This document shows, one piece after another, positions 33,378-40,288 of a stretch of 53,199 nt of DNA (its first letter is position 1; every line of letters begins with the position of its first letter). Both the position numbers and the translations under genes were made by a program. The notes under the pieces were generated by a model, which was not told where the DNA came from, searched no databases, and saw only the letters and a list, made by a program, of their open reading frames with translations. The stretch spans positions 1 to 53,199 of IMG/VR virus record IMGVR_UViG_3300030116_000231. One strand, 5' to 3'. The stretch comes from a virus.

Positions 33378-34763
33378 TCAAGTCCAACCTGCTGCTGCAA
33401 CTCTTTTGACATCTCGTCTTACAGGTATCACTGAGCCTTCACCTGCAGTAGATACATGCAACATGAAGTATTGTAAAGCTTCAGCTATGTGTGAGTGTTT
33501 ATTTTTATCTATTGTGCCATTTTTGTGGTGAAACCTGTAGCCACCCATCATAGCAGCTTTTAACTGCGAGCATTTAGGATCTACAAGAAACGCGCTGTCA
33601 CCGTCAACATGTCGCATCAAGAAGTCATCCACCGCAGACAAACGTGCTGACACGTTGTTTGTCTTGGCTGATATAACTCTAAAACCTTCAGCCTTGATGA
33701 TGTCAACTGCCGAGCGTTCGTCTGTTTGCGCCCGCTGTACGCCAGCTGGATCAGTCACGATCAGTATGGGCGCTCCGCCAAAGCGTTCATAGATAATAGG
33801 TTTGAGAATGGTGCGGACGAATCTCTGTATTCCCATGTCGAAGGACACTGCCTCATCGAGAACCAAGACTCGCCCGCGAGGGTCTTGTTGCCCTATAACT
33901 GCGGCTGGTGTCAAGCCCAAATCCATGCCAACAACGACAGGGCGCACACCATTAAGAATAGGCTGCAAAGTTTCATCGGCCATGTGATAGTCTGGCCTGA
34001 AATACTTGTAGACCGGTTGTCCTGCTGAGCTGAGTCCGTATTCTCCGTCAATGAATACTCTGATATATTCTTCGCTACGTCCTTGGGTGTCATAATATCC
34101 ATCTGGCAAATTCTCCACATTTTCGGCATGGATGCTTCGCCCAGACGGCTGTTTGAATACATCCCACCCGTTATCATTGATACTGACCCCGTCTTTAGGG
34201 TCTAGCTTTTCCATCTGATAATACCACCAAGTATCCATAGTCGGGGGGTTAGTGTCACCCCACATACCATGCCATGTCGGCCCGCCATCCTTCTTCGAAG
34301 GAAAACGTCCGATACGTTTAGACATAGCGTCTACGATCTCGGCGTTAATATCTCTGCACTCGTTAAACCATGCAAACGTAAGCTCTAGTGAGTTCAAGTT
34401 TGCTACATCGTCTGCGTCATCGAGCGCACGAAACATAATCTCGCACTCAACATCACCGACTTTGAAAAAATATGTCTTGGTTGTACGCATGAACTGACCA
34501 CACGGGCCAGGTGGAAACCAATCAAGAAACGTTTTAATTGTAGTATCCGTCAGCTGACGTACAGTTTCACGCACGACAGCACACCGCGATTTGCGTATGC
34601 CTTGCTCGTTTGGCTCCTGTGAACTAGCCCGACGAACAATTTCAAAACAACTAGCGACAGACTTACCAGACCCAACTGGCCCCATAAGCACCCGCATCTT
34701 AGCATCCGACTGCATAAACTTCGCCGCAGTCAAAGACGGTGTAAAGTCAATATCGAGAGGCAC
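33378..34763 (-). CDS. terL: Terminase large subunit (461 aa)
   Basis: ATP-driven DNA packaging motor and nuclease. Walker A is GPVGSGKS at residues 28-35. The Walker B region is LELTFAWFNECRD. The RNase H-like nuclease domain shows VVGMDLGLTPAAVIG and later LIVTDPAGVQRAQTDE. I chose GTG at 34763 because GGAGG stands 8 nt upstream and overlap with the previous gene is only 17 nt; the TTG at 34799 would extend it by 12 residues with no better signal. A terminator follows the stop. Confidence 0.93.
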   Translation of the reverse strand: MPLDIDFTPSLTAAKFMQSDAKMRVLMGPVGSGKSVASCFEIVRRASSQEPNEQGIRKSRCAVVRETVRQLTDTTIKTFLDWFPPGPCGQFMRTTKTYFFKVGDVECEIMFRALDDADDVANLNSLELTFAWFNECRDINAEIVDAMSKRIGRFPSKKDGGPTWHGMWGDTNPPTMDTWWYYQMEKLDPKDGVSINDNGWDVFKQPSGRSIHAENVENLPDGYYDTQGRSEEYIRVFIDGEYGLSSAGQPVYKYFRPDYHMADETLQPILNGVRPVVVGMDLGLTPAAVIGQQDPRGRVLVLDEAVSFDMGIQRFVRTILKPIIYERFGGAPILIVTDPAGVQRAQTDERSAVDIIKAEGFRVISAKTNNVSARLSAVDDFLMRHVDGDSAFLVDPKCSQLKAAMMGGYRFHHKNGTIDKNKHSHIAEALQYFMLHVSTAGEGSVIPVRRDVKRVAAAGWT

Positions 34764-34938
34764 TCTCGTCTTCCTCCAATCTATCCATTGCTTTTGCAAG
34801 CTCGTCTGCCGTCATGTCAAGTATAGACTTTTGCTCCCACGGCATAGACGGTAGTGTTATATCCTTCTTCTTTTCTTCTACTGACTGGCGTTTATACGCT
34901 AGCCACTCTCGTTCCTGTGCTGTCCAACGCTTACTCAT
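34747..34938 (-). CDS. Small helical protein before terL (63 aa)
   Basis: It starts MSKRWTAQEREWLAYKRQ and continues with a charged helix and LDMTADELAKAMDRLEED. The ATG at 34938 overlaps the preceding stop as ATGA. The role is unknown; its place inside the terminase cluster suggests a packaging accessory. Confidence 0.62.
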   Translation of the reverse strand: MSKRWTAQEREWLAYKRQSVEEKKKDITLPSMPWEQKSILDMTADELAKAMDRLEEDESASRY

Positions 34939-35219
34939 CCTGGCCACCCCATCTTATTAGACAAGTCTGTATACTCATCCAACCAAGTTATATCCCCACA
35001 GGTCTTACACCAGTTGTGTTCTATAGTACTCATGCCACAGTGCGGACATTTCTGCACCTCATCTATGGCAAGCAGACGATCAGGATCATCGAGGAGTACT
35101 ATTGCGTAAGGATTAGACAATGTCTTTTTTCTCCTAATCGTCTGCTTGTATCGCACGTTCAGTTGCGTGAGAACTCTCGCGCACCGCTCGCACTCATCCA
35201 GCGTCGAGAAGGTGGCCAT
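34935..35219 (-). CDS. Zinc-ribbon protein (94 aa)
   Basis: It contains CERCARV near the N-terminus and CPHCG-x9-CKTCG near the C-terminus, the latter a standard zinc ribbon. I chose the ATG at 35219, with AGGGG upstream, giving 26 nt overlap with the terS gene; the longer frame would overlap by 134 nt. It may help packaging or bind nucleic acid. Confidence 0.68.
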   Translation of the reverse strand: MATFSTLDECERCARVLTQLNVRYKQTIRRKKTLSNPYAIVLLDDPDRLLAIDEVQKCPHCGMSTIEHNWCKTCGDITWLDEYTDLSNKMGWPG

Positions 35220-35700
35220 CTTCTGCCCCTTGTACCTCTCCGTGAATCTCGTCAATAGGTTCGTGATCAATAACACTCGCTGTGTGGTCTTGACCTCCGA
35301 GGTTAATTGTAATTTTAACTCCGCCACCTGCTGCCTCCGTGTTGACCTCGTTCTTTGGTTCTAGGCCACCCCACTTCACTGTTGATTTAATCAGGTCTGC
35401 TTTTACAGCCGCAGAAACATCTGGGCTGTGGATTAAAGTCCAACTTGTTGTCAGGAGTTCTTCTGCCTGTGCACGGGCCTTGAGTTTGAATGTCATACCT
35501 TTTTCACGAACTTCTTCGCGGTACGACTCGACCTTCTTCAAAAACACAGGGTCTTTGTTAAATATCAAAAGATTACTGGCGTCTACGTTGTGCCTGTCTT
35601 TAACTTCATCCAAAGTCTCGCCACTGCCCTCGAGCATCAAAGCCATATCGAAAGCTAGGCGGTCTGACCATTTAGTATGTTTTAACGGTAGTGTGTCCAT
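35194..35700 (-). CDS. terS: Terminase small subunit-like protein (168 aa)
   Basis: A helix-turn-helix-like N-terminus (GETLDEVKDRHNVDASNLLI followed by a Lys-Asp-Pro-Val-Phe segment), a central helical part with AQAEELLTTSWTLIHSPDVS and a downstream KWGGLEPK match the layout of small terminase subunits. It is the first gene of the late arm and lies two genes ahead of terL. No Shine-Dalgarno is evident before the ATG at 35700; see the promoter at 35707-35736. Confidence is moderate since small terminases diverge strongly. Confidence 0.7.
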   Translation of the reverse strand: MDTLPLKHTKWSDRLAFDMALMLEGSGETLDEVKDRHNVDASNLLIFNKDPVFLKKVESYREEVREKGMTFKLKARAQAEELLTTSWTLIHSPDVSAAVKADLIKSTVKWGGLEPKNEVNTEAAGGGVKITINLGGQDHTASVIDHEPIDEIHGEVQGAEDGHLLDAG

Positions 35701-35706
35701 AATGAG

Positions 35707-35736
35707 AATGTAGTTCGTAAGTTACGGGGCTGTCAA
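35707..35736 (-). promoter_or_regulatory. Candidate promoter for terS, possibly leaderless
   Basis: TTGACA (35731-35736, minus strand) stands 18 nt from TACATT (35707-35712). The predicted start of transcription would fall at about 35699-35702, at or next to the terS ATG (35700), and no ribosome-binding site is visible. A leaderless transcript is possible but unproven. Confidence 0.4.
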
Positions 35737-35791
35737 GAAACTTTCAAAACTTTACATCTTCGTTTTTTGGGGTCTTGTTATGTGAGGTTTA

Positions 35792-35820
35792 CTTATATGG
35801 GGGTGGGGGGTGCAACGCAA
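35792..35820 (-). promoter_or_regulatory. Candidate late promoter (TTGCGTTG-N15-TATAAG)
   Basis: TTGCGT (35815-35820) and TATAAG (35792-35797) on the minus strand are 17 nt apart, with the same octamer as the site at 33264-33292. It would give a transcript with a leader of about 85 nt before terS. Confidence 0.55.
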
Positions 35821-36027
35821 ATCCATGTGTACCCCCCTCAAGGTGTTCGTATGCGCTCGCGCAAAGTGTCAGCATAGCAAGGCAAAAGCCCTAGTAAATC
35901 ATGCTAACTTGACATTTATGTATAGTTATGGCTGTATGTAGATGTCGCTGATGAACGGCGGCAGGCGGAAGCGGGGCTTCCCACACCCGCCACGCTATTT
36001 GACATTGTGGGTATATAGGAGAGTGTT

Positions 36028-36390
36028 ATGAATACACGTTCTTTTGAGGGTCGCTTCAACGTTCGTCTGAACAAAGAAGCAGGTGTTATCAGCCTAGCCA
36101 AGGCAGTCGACGGCAAATATGGTGCCGAACACGCCGAGGATGTTGCTAAACTGGTGGTCGAAGCCGCCAAAAAGCACAAGGCAAGCCTCGACCGCTGGAG
36201 CTTTTACATCAAGGGCGTCAGCCAAAATCTTGGGGAATCCAAGACAATGGCGGCAACCGAGATCGCAAAAGCGATGAAGGCGGGACACAAGCCAGTCATC
36301 AAAGCTGGCAAGTGGGGCAAGCCAAGGTTGGATCTGGTCAACCCAGATGCACCGTCCACAAAGACTAACGACAACATCGTTACTCTTTAA
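36028..36390 (+). CDS. Paralogous early protein A (120 aa)
   Basis: First gene of the early arm. It shares with the protein at 37186-37551 the N-terminal F-EG-FN pattern, KY-AE-A, RW-FYI--V-Q, AGKWGKP and the final DNIVTL. No known family is recognised; the conserved AGKWGKP loop and basic charge could suit nucleic acid binding, but that is a guess. AGGAGAG precedes the ATG. A very stable hairpin follows the stop. Its codon choice is richer in G/C third bases than its paralog. Confidence 0.85.
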   Translation: MNTRSFEGRFNVRLNKEAGVISLAKAVDGKYGAEHAEDVAKLVVEAAKKHKASLDRWSFYIKGVSQNLGESKTMAATEIAKAMKAGHKPVIKAGKWGKPRLDLVNPDAPSTKTNDNIVTL

Positions 36391-36398
36391 CTCAACCA

Positions 36399-36420
36399 GC
36401 TGGGAGCTTCGGCTCCCAGC
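36399..36420 (+). terminator. Stable cUUCGg hairpin after early gene A
   Basis: A perfect 9-bp stem (36399-36407 with 36412-36420) closes a TTCG loop through a C-G pair, the exceptionally stable UUCG tetraloop. No T-run follows, so it is more likely an mRNA 3' stabiliser, pause or processing site than a strong terminator. Confidence 0.6.
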
Positions 36421-36438
36421 AATCAACCGGAGGCAACT

Positions 36439-36603
36439 ATGAAAGTTGAAAAACTAAGACGCTACTGTGTAGATTGGGTTGAGATGGGCACAATATACTT
36501 CAGGTACTACAAAACTGAAGGAGCCGCTAAGAACTACGCTCTGCACCTGATCCACGACATTGGAATACCAAAACATCTGGTCAATGTCATACAGGTCAAA
36601 TAA
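36439..36603 (+). CDS. Small early protein (54 aa)
   Basis: GGAGG (36429-36433) lies 5 nt before the ATG. The product starts MKVEKLRRYCVDWVEMGTIY and has a Tyr-rich, alpha/beta character with one Cys. No family is recognised. It is followed directly by a strong terminator, so genes 36028 and 36439 form one short early unit. Confidence 0.72.
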   Translation: MKVEKLRRYCVDWVEMGTIYFRYYKTEGAAKNYALHLIHDIGIPKHLVNVIQVK

Positions 36604-36610
36604 ACTAACT

Positions 36611-36641
36611 GAGGGGAGTCGCAAGGCTCCTCTCTTTTTTT
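36611..36641 (+). terminator. Strong Rho-independent terminator
   Basis: A 10-bp stem (36611-36620 with 36625-36634, two G-U pairs) with a GCAA tetraloop is followed by a run of T residues (36635-36641). It closes the first early unit before the control region. Confidence 0.88.
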
Positions 36642-36671
36642 GTGTCAAGTTTCTATTATTTTGTGTGTGTA

Positions 36672-36693
36672 CCCCCATTGCTCGGGGGGTTTT
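36672..36693 (+). terminator. Weak second terminator-like hairpin
   Basis: CCCCC (36672-36676) pairs with GGGGG (684-688), loop 7 nt, followed by TTTT. It stands 31 nt after the strong terminator and may act as a backup. The stem is only 5-6 bp. Confidence 0.4.
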
Positions 36694-36843
36694 GGCTCGC
36701 TCTAATGTAATGTTTTAGTACTATCTATACTATCTAACACTAAGTTGACACGATATTGGGGGTTTTAGATACCTAAACTATACAATCGCATTACAGTAAG
36801 GCCATAGAAATCAGTATATTACGAGCCATATGTATAGTATTAC

Positions 36844-36966
36844 TATCTAAACTATCTAAATTATATAGTTTTTTTACATATACCCTTTCCTAAACTTAAA
36901 TATCCAGTGATAATACTATTTGCGCGTAGCGCCACATTATTCCGAAATTACTAGATAGTTTAGATA
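36844..36966. repeat. 15-bp inverted repeat (TATCTAAACTATCTA)
   Basis: The left arm (36844-36858) and the reverse complement at 36952-36966 are identical over 15 bases, 93 nt apart. Each arm is itself made of two TATCTA half-sites. Spacing and AT content suit protein-binding sites rather than a hairpin. Confidence 0.75.
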
Positions 36967-37088
36967 CCTTACACTTAACCCCCTGATTATCCTCATCTTC
37001 TCAGTATCTGTTCTCAATAGATACTTTCAATCTGCGCCCCCCTCTCTAGTCTGACTCTATAGATACCTATCAAATCTAAAGGTGGGGC

Positions 37089-37122
37089 AAACTTGACAAC
37101 TCGGCTCGGTTGTGTCAAGTTT
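37089..37122. promoter_or_regulatory. Inverted AAACTTGACA operator-like site
   Basis: AAACTTGACA (37089-37098) faces its exact reverse complement (37113-37122) across 14 nt, 64 nt before the gene at 37186. A further reverse copy lies at 36643-36652. TTGACA could serve as a -35 box, but no convincing -10 is seen 16-18 nt away, so an operator is at least as likely. Confidence 0.5.
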
Positions 37123-37185
37123 TGGGTCGGCGTTGTGCCACCCCTCTTAGAGGGTCTTTAAACTTAACACTAACTGGAGGTCACT

Positions 37186-37551
37186 ATGACTAAGACTTTT
37201 GAAGGTAACTTTAATCTACAATTCAACAAGACTACTGAGCTTCTTGAACTCAAGCCTCATCCTGAGGGTAAGTACACTGCTGAGACAGCAGGTGAGTGTC
37301 TAGCTTCTGCTATGGCATTCTGTGATGCTAACCCTAATGCAGGCTTTAATCGTTGGGACTTTTATATCCCCAATGTCAACCAGACTATTGAGCGTGATAG
37401 TAAAGTTCTTCATGCTGACCATGTATCTGATGCTGTAAAGCGTGGTGATACACCTGTCGTTAGAGCAGGTAAATGGGGCAAGCCTAAGATGACTATTGCT
37501 GGCCCTGTAACACAGGTCAAGAAGGCTGACGATAACATTGTCACTCTTTAA
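37186..37551 (+). CDS. Paralogous early protein B (121 aa)
   Basis: Paralog of the 120-aa protein at 36028, with matching motifs along the whole length (F-EG-FN, KY-AE-A, RW-FYI--V-Q, AGKWGKP, DNIVTL). Identity is partial, so the duplication is not recent or has diverged under selection. GGAGG precedes the ATG. It starts the main early unit just after the control region. Function unknown. Confidence 0.87.
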   Translation: MTKTFEGNFNLQFNKTTELLELKPHPEGKYTAETAGECLASAMAFCDANPNAGFNRWDFYIPNVNQTIERDSKVLHADHVSDAVKRGDTPVVRAGKWGKPKMTIAGPVTQVKKADDNIVTL

Positions 37552-37560
37552 TCCACCCCT

Positions 37561-37592
37561 AAGGGAGCGTCATTCAATGGCGTTCCCTTTTC
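37561..37592 (+). terminator. Terminator-like hairpin after early gene B
   Basis: A 9-bp stem (37561-37569 with 37581-37589, one G-U) with an 11-nt loop runs into TTTT. It may attenuate transcription between the abundant early protein gene and the rest of the replication operon, rather than stop it completely. Confidence 0.55.
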
Positions 37593-37615
37593 GTGTTTCT
37601 ATCAATGAGGTTGCT

Positions 37616-37774
37616 ATGCAAGAAGTTTATTTATCGCAGACTAAGTCAGGCATTCTAGGTTACTTTACAGGTAGCTTTCTAGTGTGGAACTTGACTCAGG
37701 AAGAATATGACATGCCATCGGATTGGCATATTGAGAACTGTCGTCGCAAGGGGTTTCTCTATGTCGTCCGTTGA
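37616..37774 (+). CDS. Small early protein (52 aa)
   Basis: ATG at 37616 with GAGG 5 nt upstream. The longer frame from 37538 would run back through the hairpin and gene B. The product starts MQEVYLSQTKSGILGYFTG and has a SDWHIENCRRKGF motif. No family is recognised. Confidence 0.62.
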   Translation: MQEVYLSQTKSGILGYFTGSFLVWNLTQEEYDMPSDWHIENCRRKGFLYVVR

Positions 37775-37973
37775 GTGTGTTCGTTGTAGTGGCGAGGTTC
37801 ATCCTCGTCGCTCAGCCCTCGGCTATGACACTTGTCTAGTCTGTGGGGATAAGATTGCACGAGAGCGAGTCTATACTGTCGCTCCGTTGCACAAGTCTAA
37901 CTATATGCTCTTCACTAATCCTGAGGATTTGAAGGGTGTCAATAACAAGGGAGGTATGTTCGATGAAAGGTGA
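37761..37973 (+). CDS. DksA/TraR-like zinc-finger protein (70 aa)
   Basis: ATG at 37761 with AAGGGG upstream, overlapping the previous gene by 14 nt. CVRC and CLVC are separated by 15 residues, the four-Cys finger arrangement of small DksA/TraR-like proteins (which usually have about 17). Such proteins can modulate RNA polymerase, but the coiled-coil part of DksA is absent, so function is open. Confidence 0.6.
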   Translation: MSSVECVRCSGEVHPRRSALGYDTCLVCGDKIARERVYTVAPLHKSNYMLFTNPEDLKGVNNKGGMFDER

Positions 37974-38064
37974 CATGTTCTGGTGGGTTTTACTGTCCGC
38001 ACTAGCGGCAGGTATTCTCGCCTTTATCGACGGTTACTTCGAGCTTGGTCTCTATGCTTTCTAG
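37963..38064 (+). CDS. Small membrane peptide (33 aa)
   Basis: GGGAGG stands 8 nt before the ATG at 37963. Residues 5-24 (MFWWVLLSALAAGILAFIDG) form one TM segment. It overlaps the preceding gene by 11 nt and the next membrane-protein gene by 11 nt. Function unknown. Confidence 0.5.
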   Translation: MKGDMFWWVLLSALAAGILAFIDGYFELGLYAF

Positions 38065-38236
38065 GAGTGTAGAGATTATCGGAGGGCTACTGCTCTGCGT
38101 AGCGGTAGGTTTTCTTATCGCCTTCATAGCCATCAATCTAATTCTTGGCTGTGAAACATGGGATGAGTCGTTGTGGACTGAGACGAACTCATGCTTAACA
38201 CTAACGCAAATCATGGAGGTAATAACACATGACTAA
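38054..38236 (+). CDS. Small membrane protein (60 aa)
   Basis: ATG at 38054. One long hydrophobic segment (IIGGLLLCVAVGFLIAFIAINLIL) is followed by a polar tail with Cys at about 33 and 47 that could form a disulphide outside the membrane. Far from the lysis genes, it may be an early membrane-targeted factor such as an exclusion protein; that is only a guess. Confidence 0.55.
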   Translation: MLSRSVEIIGGLLLCVAVGFLIAFIAINLILGCETWDESLWTETNSCLTLTQIMEVITHD

Positions 38237-38417
38237 GTCCGCACTGAAACTCTTTGTACTTCGGTACATCAAGGGTGGAGCAATCGTTAATGGAGATGAT
38301 GGCAAGCCGTTATTCTTCAGTAACAAAGGTGCTGCTAAAGCACAACGAACTAAGGACATGAAAGTGTCCTATGGCCCTGACCATAATAAGTTCCAAGCAT
38401 ATAAGGAGGTACTATAA
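38229..38417 (+). CDS. Small basic protein (62 aa)
   Basis: GGAGG lies before the ATG at 38229, which overlaps the previous stop. The product has KLFVLRYIKGGAIV and SNKGAAKAQRTKDMKVSYGP, resembling small phage proteins with a two-strand/helix fold. Its stop directly abuts the MoxR ATG at 38418, so the two are likely coupled. Confidence 0.62.
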   Translation: MTKSALKLFVLRYIKGGAIVNGDDGKPLFFSNKGAAKAQRTKDMKVSYGPDHNKFQAYKEVL

Positions 38418-39413
38418 ATGCGAGCCGAACTACTAAAACAAACTATCAAGGATTTATTTCCTATGAAACGTCCGCTGTCTATCGTCGGTGCTCCTGGCGG
38501 TGGTAAGACAACCATTGTGAGAACAGCTGCTCAGGAGATGGGCATTGGCTACATCGAGAAGCACATGCCAACGATGCTAGTCGAGGACTTCGGTATCCCT
38601 GACGTTGCCACTGATGGTGAGTCATTCGGATACAAGCTACCTGATTGGTATCCTGCTGTTGGTCGTGATGACATCCCTGAAGAGGGTATACTCTGCTTCG
38701 ATGATCGTAACCAAGCAGGTGATGACTTGCAGAAAGTGCTTGCCAATATTCAGCAAGCTAGAACACTGCATGGTGTCAAACTCAAGGCAGGTTGGACTGT
38801 CGTCTCTACTGGCAACAGGAAAGAGGACAGAGCAGGTGCTCAGAAGATACTTACTCACCTCGCTAACCGCGAGACTGTCATCGAACTAGACACACACCTT
38901 GACGACTCTCGTCGATGGATGATTGACAATGAGGTCAAGCCAGAGGTGGTGTCATTCATTGGCTTTCGTCCTGCACTACTGCATGACTTCGATGCTCAGC
39001 GTGAACAGAATCCTACACCACGCTCTTGGGTCGAGGGTGTCAGTGCAATACTTGGCACTGTCAGTCCTGAGGCTGAGTTCGAATGTTTCAAGGGTGCTGT
39101 AGGTGAAGGTGCAGCGGCAGAGTTTGTTGGCTTTATACGGATCTATCGTAAGCTACCTAACCCTGACAACATCATCATGAATCCTAAGACTGCTGATGTT
39201 CCGACTGACCCTGCTACTTGCTACGCATTGTGTGGCTCTCTTGCAGAACGAGCAACTGAGAACAACTTCGAACGTGTTTGTACTTATGCGGAACGTATGG
39301 AGCCAGAGTTCTCTGTACTAACCGTATCATATGCGGCTCGTAAGAAGCCTGAGCTAGCCTCGACGCAAGCGTTTACTAACTGGGCTGTTAACCATCAAGA
39401 TGTGCTATTCTAG
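38418..39413 (+). CDS. MoxR-like AAA+ ATPase (331 aa)
   Basis: Walker A is GAPGGGKT (residues 24-31). The Walker B region is ILCFDD (91-96), with Asp in place of the usual second-position Glu. VVSTGNRKEDRAGA supplies the sensor 1 Asn. This is a MoxR/RavA-class ATPase, a family that usually acts with VWA-domain proteins as a chaperone or remodeller. Here a DUF3150-like protein and a zincin-VWA protein follow in the same operon, so the three probably work as a complex. Substrate unknown. Confidence 0.85.
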   Translation: MRAELLKQTIKDLFPMKRPLSIVGAPGGGKTTIVRTAAQEMGIGYIEKHMPTMLVEDFGIPDVATDGESFGYKLPDWYPAVGRDDIPEEGILCFDDRNQAGDDLQKVLANIQQARTLHGVKLKAGWTVVSTGNRKEDRAGAQKILTHLANRETVIELDTHLDDSRRWMIDNEVKPEVVSFIGFRPALLHDFDAQREQNPTPRSWVEGVSAILGTVSPEAEFECFKGAVGEGAAAEFVGFIRIYRKLPNPDNIIMNPKTADVPTDPATCYALCGSLAERATENNFERVCTYAERMEPEFSVLTVSYAARKKPELASTQAFTNWAVNHQDVLF

Positions 39414-39427
39414 AAACGGAGGTAACT

Positions 39428-40288
39428 ATGAAACTATCAGATAAAGCACTACTCGTTCGATTGGGTATATCCCAATGGACTGCTCGTAAGTTTGACAAGA
39501 AGGCTACCGAACAGGTAGCCTCAGCCAATAATGCGGCTGTACAATCAGGCAGATACAATAAGTCTCTGCTTCCGATGAATGACTTTCTGACTAGTGTACA
39601 CCAGAAGTCTACGCTCATCCGCAAGAAGTACTATACAAACACTCTACCGTGGGGCATTGACGGTACGCAAATCTTGCCTAGTGCAAACTATCTGTCCTTT
39701 ATGACTGACTTCCGCAAGGAGAAGTATGAATGGCAGATGGTAGTTAACTCGTTCTTGTCAGAGTATATGCGGCTCAAGACCCATGCTCGTGTATCTCTCA
39801 ACACGTTGTACAACGAGGCAGACTATCCATCGCAAGATGAAGTTGCATCTAAGTTCAATATGGATTTGCAAGTTATGCCAGTACCCGATGGTGATTTCAG
39901 AGTTGACATTGCAGAGGAGGAGCTTGCTCGTATCACTGCTGACGTTGAGCGTAGGGTTATCGACGCATCGCAGAACGCCATGAAGGAAGCATGGACTAGA
40001 CTGCATGACCGAGTGAAGCACATGGCTGAGAAGCTAGATGACCCCAAAGCTGTATTCCGTGACACTCTTGTCGAGAATACTAGGGAGATATGTTCTGTCC
40101 TTACTAGGCTGAACTTCACCGATGACCCCAACCTTGAGGCTATGCGTCAAGAGGTTGAGCAATCACTAACCAAGCATCATCCTGATGCATTACGCAATGA
40201 CCCTGACCTACGTCGTGATAAAGCCGCAGAAGCTAAGGCTATCATGGCTAAGATGGGCGCATTTATGGGAGCTAACAATGGAGATTAG
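39428..40288 (+). CDS. DUF3150-like helical protein (286 aa)
   Basis: A mostly helical protein with ISQWTARKFDKKAT near the start, a central LSEYMRLKTHARVSLNTLYN and a long charged helix (about 180-285). I recall DUF3150 proteins standing between MoxR ATPases and VWA-like proteins in phages, exactly as here. GGAGG precedes the ATG. The gene overlaps the next by 11 nt. Probably an adaptor of the MoxR-VWA complex; no catalytic motif is seen. Confidence 0.75.
   Translation: MKLSDKALLVRLGISQWTARKFDKKATEQVASANNAAVQSGRYNKSLLPMNDFLTSVHQKSTLIRKKYYTNTLPWGIDGTQILPSANYLSFMTDFRKEKYEWQMVVNSFLSEYMRLKTHARVSLNTLYNEADYPSQDEVASKFNMDLQVMPVPDGDFRVDIAEEELARITADVERRVIDASQNAMKEAWTRLHDRVKHMAEKLDDPKAVFRDTLVENTREICSVLTRLNFTDDPNLEAMRQEVEQSLTKHHPDALRNDPDLRRDKAAEAKAIMAKMGAFMGANNGD

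Larger units (their letters stand above)
35701..36027. other. Divergent intergenic region between late and early arms
   Basis: These 327 bases hold no credible gene. They contain two candidate minus-strand promoters (35707-35736 and 35792-35820), two plus-strand TTGACA hexamers (35909-35914 and 35999-36004) without good -10 partners, a small perfect hairpin (35967-35981, GGAAGC/GCTTCC) in the leader of the gene at 36028, and a TGTGTACCCCC 11-mer (35826-35836) repeated at 36666-36676. A shadow ORF on the minus strand (36179-35916) is rejected. Confidence 0.8.
36604..37185. other. AT-rich repeat region, candidate replication origin/control region
   Basis: These 582 bases hold no credible gene. 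After the terminator come a second hairpin (36672-36693), AT-rich sequence with many TATCTA/TAGATA units, a perfect 15-bp inverted repeat (36844-36858 with 36952-36966), three copies of TAGATACCT (36766-36774, 36961-36969, 37060-37068) and an inverted pair of AAACTTGACA (37089-37122). Repeat-dense AT-rich DNA at the head of the replication arm is typical of an origin or a complex operator; which one cannot be told from sequence. Confidence 0.6.

Noticed and set aside
35909-36017. A strong sigma-70 promoter for the early arm made of TTGACA and a following TATA box
   Set aside because: The TATA-like sequences lie only 6-7 nt from the TTGACA hexamers; no suitable -10 stands 16-18 nt away, so I list the hexamers only as possible regulatory sites.
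35916-36179. Minus-strand ORF of 87 aa across the divergent region
   Set aside because: It runs antisense through the start of the conserved paralog gene at 36028, is Ser/Thr/Ala-rich and has no ribosome-binding site.
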